DNA of 64,000 bases from Streptomyces cyaneus. GTDB lineage: Bacteria > Actinomycetota > Actinomycetes > Streptomycetales > Streptomycetaceae. The notes below the pieces were generated by a model that searched no databases, had not been told where the DNA came from, and saw only the letters and a list, made by a program, of their open reading frames with translations. The stretch lies in contig NZ_RQJW01000003.1 in assembly GCF_004028635.1 (NCBI RefSeq), forward strand, positions 868,001 through 932,000, read 5' to 3'. Shown here piece after piece: positions 1 through 9,402 of this stretch. Both the position numbers and the translations under genes were made by a program. The first letter of the stretch is position 1, and each line of letters opens with the position of its first letter.

Positions 1-18
1 GGAACGGCCGGCGGCCAT
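1..18 (-). CDS. Possible 5' end of a gene running off the left edge
   Basis: Reading leftward on the minus strand, an ATG at position 18 begins MAAGRS and runs off the window. A GAGGTGG stretch lies about 8 bases upstream, and an in-frame GTG sits at 33. The gene would follow the surface protein at 135-989 with a gap of about 117 bases, so the two could be co-transcribed. Only six codons are visible, so no product can be named. A sortase would make sense beside a tail-anchored surface protein, but that is a guess from context. Confidence 0.2.
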
Positions 19-134
19 CGGGCACCACCTCACTCGGGCACGGCAGCGGACACAACAGGCGGGAGGTCGAGCGGGGCCGCCGCGACGCGCGGCGCACGTG
101 CGGCGGCCACAGCGGTTATGTGGTCAGGCATGGG

Positions 135-989
135 TCAGGCCACGGTTCCCGATGCCTTCTTGCGACGCAGCGTGTACAGGCCGGTGCCGGCGACCGCCAG
201 CGCGGCGAGCCCAGCGGTGGTGACACCCGGCGAGGCGAGGCCGCCGCCTCCGGTGTGCATCCCTCCGTGCGGCTTGCCGTGGTCGTCACCCCAGGAGTCC
301 TTGCCGTGGTCACCGCCCCACGAGTCCTTCTCGTGGTCGTCTTCCTTCCAGGACCCCTTGTCGTGGTCGCCGCCCCAGGAGTCGCCGTCGTCCTTGCTCC
401 GGTAGCTGTCCGGGTCGTGCTTGGGGTCCTTGGCGCCGCCCCAGTCGTCGTCGTTGTTCACGGCGGCCAGTGCTCCACCCCCGGTATGCACCCCGCCACG
501 AGGCTCCTCGTGCTTGCTCTCCTCGTCGTGCTTACCGCCGTCCTCGTGCTTGCCCCCGTCGTCGTGCTTGCCTTCCTTGTCGGGCTTGGGGTCCTTGGAC
601 CCGCTCCAGTCGTGGTCCTCGTCGGTCACGGCGGCCAGCGCTCCGCCACCCGTGTGCACCCCGCCGCGAGGGTCCTCGTGCTTGCTCTCCTCGTCGTGCT
701 TACCGCCGTCCTCGTGCTTACCGCCGTCGTCGTGCTTGCCTTCCTTGTCGGGCTTGGGGTCCTTGGACCCGCCCCAGTCGTGGTCCTCGTCGGTGACGGC
801 GGTCAGCGCTCCGCCACCCGTGTGCATCCCGCCGCGAGGCTCGTCGTGCTTGCCCTTCTTGTCGTGCTCCTTGCTGTAGGAATTGTCTTCGTGGTCCCAG
901 TCACCCGCCGTAACGGCGTAGGCTGCGGGTGCGATCGCCAGTGCGGCCGTGGCCGTCGCGGTGGCGAGCAGCATGCGGACAGAGCGCAT
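135..989 (-). CDS. Secreted, tail-anchored repeat protein with HTGGG motifs
   Basis: 284 residues. The N-terminus is a clear Sec signal peptide (MRSVRMLLATATATAALAIA, cleavage near AYA-VTA). The mature part is extremely hydrophilic, rich in D, H, K, G and E. It carries two near-identical 56-residue repeats plus partial copies, each opening with PRGG(V/M)HTGGGAL and followed by KHDDGGKHEDGGKHDEESKH. The last 40 residues form a classical surface anchor shape: HTGGGGLASPG, a hydrophobic segment (LAALAVAGTGLYTL) and an RRKK basic tail. There is no LPXTG or LAXTG, so the repeated HTGGG may act as the sorting motif; that is inference. AAGGA lies 8 bases before the ATG. It may be a His/Asp-rich metal-binding surface protein, but no function is established. 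Confidence 0.75.
   Translation of the reverse strand: MRSVRMLLATATATAALAIAPAAYAVTAGDWDHEDNSYSKEHDKKGKHDEPRGGMHTGGGALTAVTDEDHDWGGSKDPKPDKEGKHDDGGKHEDGGKHDEESKHEDPRGGVHTGGGALAAVTDEDHDWSGSKDPKPDKEGKHDDGGKHEDGGKHDEESKHEEPRGGVHTGGGALAAVNNDDDWGGAKDPKHDPDSYRSKDDGDSWGGDHDKGSWKEDDHEKDSWGGDHGKDSWGDDHGKPHGGMHTGGGGLASPGVTTAGLAALAVAGTGLYTLRRKKASGTVA
471..835 (-). repeat. 168-bp in-frame tandem repeat inside the surface-protein gene
   Basis: The HTGGG-coding segment recurs at exactly 168-bp spacing: the same TGTGCA/TATGCA core starts near 485, 653 and 821, with a fourth diverged copy near 254. The two complete units encode 56 residues each and differ at only a few bases, which points to recent duplication or ongoing unequal exchange. 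Confidence 0.85.
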
Positions 990-1214
990 AGGTGAATCCT
1001 TCCGTCACGGCCTGGGCGGCTGACGCTTCATCACCACTGGAGCCAGACCTTGACGTGATCCACCGTCAGCCATTCCCTCCGGTCGCACCATTCAGGGCGT
1101 TCACACGGGTTACGAGCACACCCCGACGGCCGTATGCCGCCACCCCCCTCCCAGTGGAAAAGCCGCTTTGACCTGCGGAGGTTTACGTCGCCCGGAAGTG
1201 GTGAGACGCGGGGG

Positions 1215-2327
1215 ATGTCTCAGCACACCGTCGCAGCCGCTACTCCCGAAAGACGCGCCACGCCGCTGTCACCTGCGTCTTCGAAGCAGCGGGACGACTT
1301 CTTCGACAACGCCAAATACGCGGCGATCGTGCTGGTGGCTGTGGGCCATGCGTGGGAACCGCTGCGGGACGGCAGCCGGACCGTCAGCGCGCTGTACATG
1401 CTCGTGTACGCCTTCCACATGCCGGCCTTCATCGTCGTCTCGGGATACTTCTCCCGCGGCTTCGACGGCCGCCCGGAACGTCTCAAACGCCTGGTGACCG
1501 GTCTCGTCGTCCCGTACGTCGTCTTCGAGACGGCGTACACCCTGTTCACCCGGTGGACCGACCAAGAGCCGGACCGCCCGATCAGCCTGCTGGACCCGCT
1601 GTATCTGACGTGGTTCCTGGCGGCGCTGTTCCTGTGGCGGCTGACCACCCCGCTGTGGCAGCGGGTGCGCCTGCCGGTGCCGCTCGCGCTCGTCGTGGCG
1701 ATGCTGGCCACCCTCTCGCCGTCCATCGGCAACGACCTCGACCTTCAGCGCGCCCTGCAGTTCCTGCCGTACTTCGTGCTGGGTCTGTCCCTGAAGCCGG
1801 AGCACTTCCGGCTGGTCCGCCGCCGCTCGGTGCGGATCGCGGCGGTGCCCGTGTTCGCGTGCGCGTTCGTCGTGGCGTACTGGGCCGTGCCACGGATGAC
1901 CGGCGGCTGGTTCTACCACCGTGACAGCGCCGAGGAACTGGGCGCGCCCCCCTGGACCGGGGTCGTGATGACACCGCTCCTGTTCGTCTGCTCGCTGGTC
2001 CTGGTGGCCTGCTTCCTCGCCTGGGTGCCCGGGCGGCGGATGTGGTGCACCGTGCTGGGTGCGGGGACGCTGTACGGCTATCTGCTGCACGGCTTCGTCG
2101 CCCAGGGCGCCAAGTTCTGGGGCTGGTACGACCCCGCCTGGGTACAGCGCCCGCTCGGCGCGGTCGTCGTCACCGTCGTCGCCGCCGTGGTCGTGACCCT
2201 GCTGTGCACACCGCCCGTCCGGCGCGTCCTGCGCTTCGTGGTGGAGCCGGACATGAGGTGGCTCTTCCGGCGGGACGCGCCGGGTACGGCGGAACCGGGC
2301 CGCGATCGGGCCGCCGTACGCGGATGA
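1215..2327 (+). CDS. Membrane acyltransferase (acyltransferase 3 / fucose 4-O-acetylase type)
   Basis: 370 residues from the ATG at 1215, which has GGGGG just upstream and lacks the low-complexity N-terminus given by the earlier in-frame ATG at 1134. After about 25 polar residues comes DDFFDNAKYAAIVLVAVGHAW, with the early His typical of acyltransferase-3 proteins. Then come about ten hydrophobic segments, including FHMPAFIVVSGYFSRGF, WFLAALFLWRL and YGYLLHGFVAQ. The family transfers acetyl or other acyl groups to sugars or lipids at the membrane. The substrate cannot be inferred; the gene stands alone between oppositely oriented genes. Confidence 0.8.
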   Translation: MSQHTVAAATPERRATPLSPASSKQRDDFFDNAKYAAIVLVAVGHAWEPLRDGSRTVSALYMLVYAFHMPAFIVVSGYFSRGFDGRPERLKRLVTGLVVPYVVFETAYTLFTRWTDQEPDRPISLLDPLYLTWFLAALFLWRLTTPLWQRVRLPVPLALVVAMLATLSPSIGNDLDLQRALQFLPYFVLGLSLKPEHFRLVRRRSVRIAAVPVFACAFVVAYWAVPRMTGGWFYHRDSAEELGAPPWTGVVMTPLLFVCSLVLVACFLAWVPGRRMWCTVLGAGTLYGYLLHGFVAQGAKFWGWYDPAWVQRPLGAVVVTVVAAVVVTLLCTPPVRRVLRFVVEPDMRWLFRRDAPGTAEPGRDRAAVRG

Positions 2328-2335
2328 CCTCCGCG

Positions 2336-2932
2336 TCAGCTCTCGTGTACCAGCCCGGCGATGTGTGCGATGACCGTGTCGAGGATGTCGTTCCAGGCCG
2401 CCTCGTCGCCGAGCACGAGGAAGTTGAGGGTCAGCCCGTCGGTCATGGCGGCCAGGTAGCGGGCCAGGACGGGGACGGGCACCTGGAGCCGGAGGCCCAT
2501 GGTGTGGCGCAGCTGGTCGATGAGCTCGGCGTAGGTGTCGGCGTAGAGCTCGTACTGCCGTCGGGCCAGATGCTCGAAGCCGGGCTGGCGCAGGGCGTAC
2601 TGGGTCAGCTCGTAGGTGAGCATGTGCTCGTCCGGGTGGGCGCGCACATGGTCCCAGTACGCCTGGAAGCCGGCCCGGACGGTTTCCTCCAGGGTGGCTC
2701 TGGGGCGGATGGCCTCCTTCACGACCGTCACGTAGTGCTCGGTGATGGTCGTGATGACGGACTCGATCAGCTCCTGCTTGGAGTCGAAGCAGTAGTGGAA
2801 GACGCTCAGCGAGACGCCTGCCTCGGCGGCGATGGACCGGGTCGTCGTCCTGGGGACGCCGTCCCGGGTCATCGCCCTGATCGCCGCTTCGGTGAGCTGT
2901 CGCCGCCGCTCGGCGGACGGCAACCGTGCCAT
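2336..2932 (-). CDS. TetR family transcriptional regulator
   Basis: 198 residues from the ATG at 2932 (MARLPSAERRR), with GAGAGGGG upstream. The N-terminal helix-turn-helix is plain: TTTRSIAAEAGVSLSVFHYCF, followed by the usual DSKQELI. The C-terminal ligand domain is helical (TYELTQYALRQPGF, AAMTDGLTLNFLVLG). It is the distal gene behind the secreted hydrolase at 2952-5060, only 19 bases away and on the same strand, so it is probably co-transcribed and may control that transcript through the ACTACCGC repeats at 5091-5143. Confidence 0.85.
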   Translation of the reverse strand: MARLPSAERRRQLTEAAIRAMTRDGVPRTTTRSIAAEAGVSLSVFHYCFDSKQELIESVITTITEHYVTVVKEAIRPRATLEETVRAGFQAYWDHVRAHPDEHMLTYELTQYALRQPGFEHLARRQYELYADTYAELIDQLRHTMGLRLQVPVPVLARYLAAMTDGLTLNFLVLGDEAAWNDILDTVIAHIAGLVHES

Positions 2933-2951
2933 GGAGCCCCTCTCGTGGGTG

Positions 2952-5060
2952 TCAGTTGCTGTGGACGCCGACCTCGTAGAGGGAGTAGCCCCAGTCGGTG
3001 CCGCGGTCCAGCCCCTGGATGCGTACATACCTGGCCGGGGTGCCGGTGAACCTGGCCGTGTCCAGGCCGCCGTCGCCGGATGTCGTGGACCAAGCGGTCC
3101 GCCAGTTCACGCCGTCGGTGGAGAGCTCGATGCGGTACGCCTTGCCGTACGCGCGCTCCCAGTCGAGGGTGATCCGCTTGACCAGGTGCGTGGAGCCGAG
3201 GTCGACCTTGTACCACTGGTCGTCGTTCCAGTCGCTGGCCCAGCGGGTGCCGCCGTCGCTGTCGACGGCCCGGTTCGGCTGGTAGCTCGTGAACAGGCTC
3301 CACTCCGAGGAGCTCGCCGATGTGGTCGTGCCGCTCGCGAGGTTCACGCCGGCCTGGTGGGTCTCGGAGGCGGCCCAGGTGTCGAGGTAGGACTCGGCGC
3401 CCCGGAAGAGGTCGTCGACCACGTCCTGGCCGCCGACCCGGCGGATGTCCTCGATCCAGTCCGGGACGAGGCCGTAGTGGGCGGCGCCGTCGGTGTTCAG
3501 GTCCCAGGTGCGCTCGCCGGTGGTCTGACGGTCGATGACGGAGCCGCCGTCGACGCTCTTGAAGGGGTACGTGACCTTGTTCGGGGCGTCCGCTCCGCGC
3601 GGTCCCGGCCAGCCGCCGACGCCGTTCATGTCGGTGCCGTAGCCGTAGCCCACGCCGTACTTGTCGCGCAGGGCCTCTGTGCGCTTCGCCTCCGCGATGA
3701 AGCCCTCGGAGCCGTGCATGTACTGGGCGACGAAGCCGCCGAGGCCATAGACCCGTTCGGTCCAGTCCAGGTCCATCCAGCTGTGCGAGGAGAGGACGCC
3801 GGGGTAGGACGCGGACTCGAAGATGTCGAGCACCCGGCCGGTGGCCTTGACGCTCATGTGGTCGATCTCCAGCATCATCTTGCGTTTCATCATGCCGCGC
3901 ACGGCGTACTCGCCGAGCTCGGTGAGCCCTCGGACGTTGCACTGGGCGTCGGCGCTGTACGAGGGGACCTCCTCGCCCGCCGGGAGCTTCTCCTCGGCTG
4001 CGGCCGCCGTCGCGTTGCCGATGGGGTTGTCGTGCTGCGGGCCCGTGCACTTCTCGGTCTTCCAGTAGGTGCCGGTCGACAGGAACTGCCCGACGTTGAT
4101 GGCCGTTCCGAGTGAGCCCGAGTCGAAGCGGACCCCGCACAGCGCGTTGTCGAACTTGTGGCACAGGAACATGCTGCGCACGCCCAGCGCGTACAGCTCG
4201 TCCAGGCCCTTGTCGATGTCGGCCTTGCTGCACTGCGCGATGTCCAGGATCTGCTTGCAGCCGAAGGGCTCCGAGGTCTCGACCCCGAGGATGACCGCCA
4301 GCTTCCCCTGCTCGATGACCTGCCGGGCCTGGGCGCTGTCGGTGACGATCCGGAACCAGCCCTTTCCGGTGCCGCCGTACATCTTGTCGATGAAGGCCTG
4401 CATGTCGTACGTCAGCTTGGCCTGCAGCCGGATGGACGTCATCTCGTCGCAGCTGCGGTCCTTGAAGAAGTACACGGAGCAGATGACGCCGTTGGTGACG
4501 AGGTCGTTGACGAGCACGCGCTGGCCGCCGCGCCAGGCCCGCTCCACCCAGGCGTAGTAGTTCTGCTGGTGGGTCAGCGAGTCGTGGGCGGGCCAGTCCT
4601 TGAAGGTGGGCCAGCCGACCGGGTCGTGCTTGCCGTCACCGCCGTTGGTGATGAAGTCGAAGACCGCGAGCGAGCCGTCGGGGTAGTGCTCGGGGCAATC
4701 CTTGAGGGCGTCGGCGACGCCCTGCTCAGAGAACGGCTTTCCGCAGATCAGACGGCCGCCGAAGGCCTCGTTGGAGAAGATGTGGTCGTGCGCGTCCACG
4801 AAGCCGCGCACCTCGCCCTTGGCGTCGGTGCCGGTGAAGGGCTCCCCCATGACATTGATCTGAGAGTCCGGCGCGGGCCGTGCGGTCGGGTTCCACCAGT
4901 CGGTTCCGGCCGCCGAACTCGGTGTGGGACCGAGCGCGATGGACAGGACAAGCAGGAGGAGCGACACAACGGTGACGTTCTTGCGTCTGCGGTACGGGCG
5001 TCCGGCACTGGTCACAGCCCTGGTCCCTCGGTCGGCGGGATGGCGGGGTCGGCTTGTCAT
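2952..5060 (-). CDS. Secreted membrane-dipeptidase-like (M19-type) hydrolase with F5/8C (discoidin) domain
   Basis: 702 residues. The signal peptide is at about 28-51 (VVSLLLLVLSIALG, then SSAAG). The catalytic part keeps the metal-ligand pattern of renal-dipeptidase-type enzymes: DAHDHIF (near 90), LGVETSEPF (near 258), EIDHMSVKATGRVLDIFE (near 397) and VLSSHSW (near 423). Residues about 573-702 form a galactose-binding/discoidin domain (NRAVDSDGGTRWASDW, KRITLDWERAYGKAYRIELS), which would bind carbohydrate or cell wall. Likely an extracellular metal-dependent dipeptidase or amidohydrolase; the exact substrate is unknown. It heads an operon with the TetR gene. Confidence 0.8.
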   Translation of the reverse strand: MTSRPRHPADRGTRAVTSAGRPYRRRKNVTVVSLLLLVLSIALGPTPSSAAGTDWWNPTARPAPDSQINVMGEPFTGTDAKGEVRGFVDAHDHIFSNEAFGGRLICGKPFSEQGVADALKDCPEHYPDGSLAVFDFITNGGDGKHDPVGWPTFKDWPAHDSLTHQQNYYAWVERAWRGGQRVLVNDLVTNGVICSVYFFKDRSCDEMTSIRLQAKLTYDMQAFIDKMYGGTGKGWFRIVTDSAQARQVIEQGKLAVILGVETSEPFGCKQILDIAQCSKADIDKGLDELYALGVRSMFLCHKFDNALCGVRFDSGSLGTAINVGQFLSTGTYWKTEKCTGPQHDNPIGNATAAAAEEKLPAGEEVPSYSADAQCNVRGLTELGEYAVRGMMKRKMMLEIDHMSVKATGRVLDIFESASYPGVLSSHSWMDLDWTERVYGLGGFVAQYMHGSEGFIAEAKRTEALRDKYGVGYGYGTDMNGVGGWPGPRGADAPNKVTYPFKSVDGGSVIDRQTTGERTWDLNTDGAAHYGLVPDWIEDIRRVGGQDVVDDLFRGAESYLDTWAASETHQAGVNLASGTTTSASSSEWSLFTSYQPNRAVDSDGGTRWASDWNDDQWYKVDLGSTHLVKRITLDWERAYGKAYRIELSTDGVNWRTAWSTTSGDGGLDTARFTGTPARYVRIQGLDRGTDWGYSLYEVGVHSN

Positions 5061-5090
5061 GACCTCGCAAGATGTGCGACGAGGATGGCC

Positions 5091-5143
5091 ACTACCGCTG
5101 TACGAGTCAAGAGTCCGGGACAGATGACCTACTGCGCGGTAGT
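5091..5143. promoter_or_regulatory. Candidate TetR operator: ACTACCGC repeats
   Basis: In the 109-bp gap upstream of the secreted hydrolase, ACTACCGC (5091-5098) is matched by its reverse complement GCGGTAGT (5136-5143). A further near-palindrome CTACTGCGCGGTAG lies at 5130-5143. The TetR protein encoded at the end of the same operon is the natural candidate to bind; no other regulator is nearby. Confidence 0.45.
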
Positions 5144-5169
5144 GATTGAACTGTTGACGGGGAGTCGGT

Positions 5170-5946
5170 TCACGCCGTGTGGGTGACCCGGATCTTGGAC
5201 TGGCCGTGCGGGAGCTTCTCCCAGTCCGCCATGAAGCGGGCCCGCAGGCCGTGCTTCTCCGCCAGCGCCAGCAGGGTCTCGGTGCGGTAGTAGAAGTCCT
5301 CCCGCAGGACGTGGTGTTCCTCGCCCTCGGTGCGGTCGAAGGTGAAGTCGAACCAGCCGCCGGGTGCCAGTACCCGGCCGACGTTGGCCAGGCACTCCTC
5401 GATGACCGTCAGCGGCGAGTGCGAGAACACGCTGTGCGCGTGCACCACGTCGAAGTGGGCGTCGGGCAGGAACCGCAGCGTCAGGTCACGCACCGGGGTC
5501 AGCGTGGGGAGTCGCTGCTGCAGGCCCATCTCCACGACGGTGTCCTGCGCGGCGAAGAGGATGTCGGGTGAGATGTCGATGCCGTAGTAGTTGCCGGGGT
5601 CGAGGTGGCGGATGAACCGCCAGCCGCCCCGCAGGTTGCCGCACCCGATCTCCAGCATCCGGTGCTCGGGGCGCAGCCCGTGGCCGAGCAGGTAGTCGAA
5701 CTGCATCGCCCCGAGGGCCAGCCACCGCTCACGGCTGTGGCTGCCGACCGCCGCGTCCGGGTCGGCCCGGGTGTCGGAGCGCATCACGGCGCGGTAGTAG
5801 GAGACGTGGTCCGGGTGCCGGCGGCGCAGCCACATGTCCCGGGCGGTGCGGGCCAGATGGCGGGGCACGCGGTCGGGGTGACGCAGGGCGTAGGCGAGTC
5901 GGTGGCCGAGGGCCGCGCGGTTGGCGGTGAGGTTCTTGGCCGGCAT
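5170..5946 (-). CDS. Class I SAM-dependent methyltransferase
   Basis: 258 residues from the ATG at 5946 (MPAKNLTANRAALG), chosen because GGGAGG lies upstream; an earlier in-frame start adds 28 unconserved residues. The SAM fold is visible: MLEIGCGNLRGGWRFIRHL (motif I), NYYGIDISPDIL (acidic loop), FDVVHAHSVFSH (motif II) and VLAPGGWFDFTFD (post II). The basic, Arg-rich N-terminus resembles bacterial methyltransferases linked to sugar or lipid modification. The target is unknown and there is no operon partner. Confidence 0.8.
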   Translation of the reverse strand: MPAKNLTANRAALGHRLAYALRHPDRVPRHLARTARDMWLRRRHPDHVSYYRAVMRSDTRADPDAAVGSHSRERWLALGAMQFDYLLGHGLRPEHRMLEIGCGNLRGGWRFIRHLDPGNYYGIDISPDILFAAQDTVVEMGLQQRLPTLTPVRDLTLRFLPDAHFDVVHAHSVFSHSPLTVIEECLANVGRVLAPGGWFDFTFDRTEGEEHHVLREDFYYRTETLLALAEKHGLRARFMADWEKLPHGQSKIRVTHTA

Positions 5947-6111
5947 GTGGATCGTGCCTCCCTGGGGGCGGGTACCACCGAGGATGCTCAACCCGGGGGC
6001 GCGGCGCCACAGACGGGGGCCGGCGGACATGACAGTTCGTCATCGGTTACCGCGTCCGCTGTGCGGTTCGACCGGGGCGACAGGACCACGAGGGGGGATG
6101 CTGGAAGCCGG

Positions 6112-6813
6112 ATGCCGATCGTATGTGCTCTCGCCGTTCTCGCCGCCGCGAACCTGCTCAACAACTGGCTCGCGCGGAGCCCCGCCCTGTACGTGGTCAT
6201 CTGCGTGGCCGCGACGGCGGTCCTGCTGCTGATCGCCCGCTGGGACGGTCTCACCCTCGCCGAACTGGGGCTCGACGCGGCGGCGATGCGTCGGGGACTG
6301 CGGTGGGCTCCCGTCCTGGTCGGAGTCGTTCTCCTCGTCCTGCTGCTGCTCCTTGCCGTGCCGGCCGGGCGCGAGGCGTTCCGGGACGCCAGGGCGGCGG
6401 ACCTGTCCCTGGGACGGATGCTGTGGGGAGCGCTGGTGCGGGTGCCCTTCGGGACCGTGCTGCTGGAGGAGACGGCCTTCCGTGGCGTGCTGTGGGCCAT
6501 GATCAGGCGGCGGCGCGGCACGGCCTGGGCCACCGGCGTGTCGTCGCTGCTGTTCGGGTTCTGGCACCTGATGCCGTCCCGCGGGATCAACCGCTCCAAC
6601 GCCGCGGTCGGCTCCGTCTTCGGCGACGGCCCGGCCGGCGTGGCACCGACCGTGGCCGTGGCGATCGCCGCCACGGCCGTCGCCGGGGTCGTGTTGTGCG
6701 AGCTGCGGCGCCGCTCCGGCAGCCTGTTGGCGCCCATGGCCCTGCACTGGGCCGTCAACAGCCTCGGTTACGCGTTCGCCTGGGCGGCGGCCCGCTGGTG
6801 GCTCGACAGCTGA
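6112..6813 (+). CDS. CPBP family intramembrane metalloprotease (CAAX/Abi type)
   Basis: 233 residues from the ATG at 6112, preceded by GGAAG. About seven membrane segments. It carries the family signature: EETAFRG (EExxxR motif 1), FGFWH (FxxxH motif 2) and LHWAVN (third motif His/Asn). Members are glutamic-type or metal-dependent membrane proteases related to CAAX prenyl endopeptidases, acting in the membrane plane, some in bacteriocin immunity. The substrate is unknown. It is convergent with lpdA, whose end lies 4 bases away. Confidence 0.85.
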   Translation: MPIVCALAVLAAANLLNNWLARSPALYVVICVAATAVLLLIARWDGLTLAELGLDAAAMRRGLRWAPVLVGVVLLVLLLLLAVPAGREAFRDARAADLSLGRMLWGALVRVPFGTVLLEETAFRGVLWAMIRRRRGTAWATGVSSLLFGFWHLMPSRGINRSNAAVGSVFGDGPAGVAPTVAVAIAATAVAGVVLCELRRRSGSLLAPMALHWAVNSLGYAFAWAAARWWLDS

Positions 6814-6817
6814 ACCG

Positions 6818-8230
<1,413 letters not shown>

Positions 8231-8385
8231 GGGGACTGTTCCTTCCTGAGGGTGACGTCCTGCTCTGCTGGTGCCGTGCGCTGCCAGGGTCTGGCATACG
8301 GCTTCTTCCAGCATGACCGCATCCACGAAGTTGTGTGGGGATGTGGGAGCGTGACGACGATCTCAGGTGGCGAGTGCTCCGGCGG

Positions 8386-9273
8386 TCAGCCGAGGCACAC
8401 GAGGTTGAGCACGCAGAGCTGCGCCGGTGAGGTCTCCTCAGGTGCGGGGCTCGCCGGTGACGTGGACGTTCCGGTGTCCGAGCCGGTGCCCGAGCCCTCG
8501 GTTGCCGTGGGCGTCGGAGTCTGCTGCTGCTCGGCCGCCGTACCGCTGCTGTCGTCGGAGTCGGCTCCTGCGGGGGCCGGGGGGACGGTCTGCGTCTGCG
8601 GGACCCCGGTCGCCGCGGGGCTCGGAGTGGAGGCCACGTCCGGTCGGGTGAACTGCCGCGTGGTGTGCGGCGCGGTGACGGGCACCCGCGCGGCGTTGGT
8701 CGGGGACGGCTTCGAAGTGGACTCGGAGGTGCTCGGGGCTTCGCGGGTGTCCCGCGGAGTGGACGCCGGACGGGTGAGCTCCGTGGCCTGCTGCTCCGCG
8801 GCCGTGTTCGGATTCTCCGGCGCGGTGGCCGCCAGGGCCTTGTCGGAGGACCCGCGATCCATCGCCGAGACGGTCAGGCCGCCTCCGACGAGGGCTACGG
8901 CGGTCGCGACGACGGCCCGGCGCTGGTTCTTCTTCCAGCGGGCCCGCTGGCGACGCCGCGCCGCCCGGCCCTGCGGGGCGGCGGGGACGCCGTCCAGATC
9001 GGCAGGGACACCGTCCAGGTCGGCGGCCGGGGCGATGGGCGCCGTCTCGTCCATGCCGGCGGCCGGCGCCGCCTCGTCCCGGAAATAGCCGTCGTACCAG
9101 GTGTCGTCGGCGGGGGCCTGCCACGCCGTCGCCCCGGTCGCCGCCGCACCCGGCAGGGTCGACACGGGGGGACCCGCTACCGCGGAGGGAGCGATGTCCG
9201 GGGCGTAGGCGCCGCACCCGGGGCACACGAGGGCCCCGTTGAGATGCCGTCGGCACGAGGAGCAGTAGTCCAT
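8386..9273 (-). CDS. Zinc-ribbon, single-pass membrane protein (SCO2400-like family)
   Basis: 295 residues from the ATG at 9273. A short zinc ribbon sits at the N-terminus (Cys4, Cys7, Cys17, Cys20 in MDYCSSCRRHLNGALVCPGC). A Pro/Ala-rich linker follows, then an Arg-rich stretch, one membrane segment at about 114-135 (AVVATAVALVGGGLTVSAM) and a long Ser/Thr/Pro/Glu-rich outer tail ending QLCVLNLVCLG with two Cys. The head resembles a Streptomyces family I recall as SCO2400-like; the function is unknown. The extracellular Cys pair may be disulfide-bonded. Confidence 0.7.
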   Translation of the reverse strand: MDYCSSCRRHLNGALVCPGCGAYAPDIAPSAVAGPPVSTLPGAAATGATAWQAPADDTWYDGYFRDEAAPAAGMDETAPIAPAADLDGVPADLDGVPAAPQGRAARRRQRARWKKNQRRAVVATAVALVGGGLTVSAMDRGSSDKALAATAPENPNTAAEQQATELTRPASTPRDTREAPSTSESTSKPSPTNAARVPVTAPHTTRQFTRPDVASTPSPAATGVPQTQTVPPAPAGADSDDSSGTAAEQQQTPTPTATEGSGTGSDTGTSTSPASPAPEETSPAQLCVLNLVCLG

Positions 9274-9285
9274 CTGCGGTCTTTC

Positions 9286-9322
9286 CGTTAGCGCGCGGGA
9301 TCGAACGGGCTGAACGCTAACG
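9286..9322. promoter_or_regulatory. Inverted repeat CGTTAGCG/CGCTAACG upstream of the zinc-ribbon gene
   Basis: Perfect 8-base arms (9286-9293 and 9315-9322) separated by 21 bases, just ahead of the 9273 start on the minus strand. The distal arm contains TAGCGT, a plausible minus-strand -10 element. It could be a regulator site or a promoter duplicated in inverse orientation. Confidence 0.35.
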
Positions 9323-9402
9323 AGGCTTTGGACAGGCTGTGTGCAGCCCAAGTGATGCTCCTGCGCAGATGTCCCAGGAAGTGTGTGTGAACCATGACCC
9401 GC

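Noticed and set aside
471..835. Possible CRISPR-like array
   Set aside because: Repeats are 168 bp, contiguous, in frame and coding; there are no short repeats with unique spacers.
120..995. Plus-strand frame opposite the surface repeat gene, rich in VLVVVVA
   Set aside because: The mirror of the D/H/K-rich repeats; no start signal, and the minus-strand reading gives a proper signal peptide and anchor.
1134..1214. Upstream ATG extending the acyltransferase by 27 residues
   Set aside because: The extension (PPPPSQWKSRFDLRRF) is unlike the family start, and the 1215 ATG has the better ribosome site.
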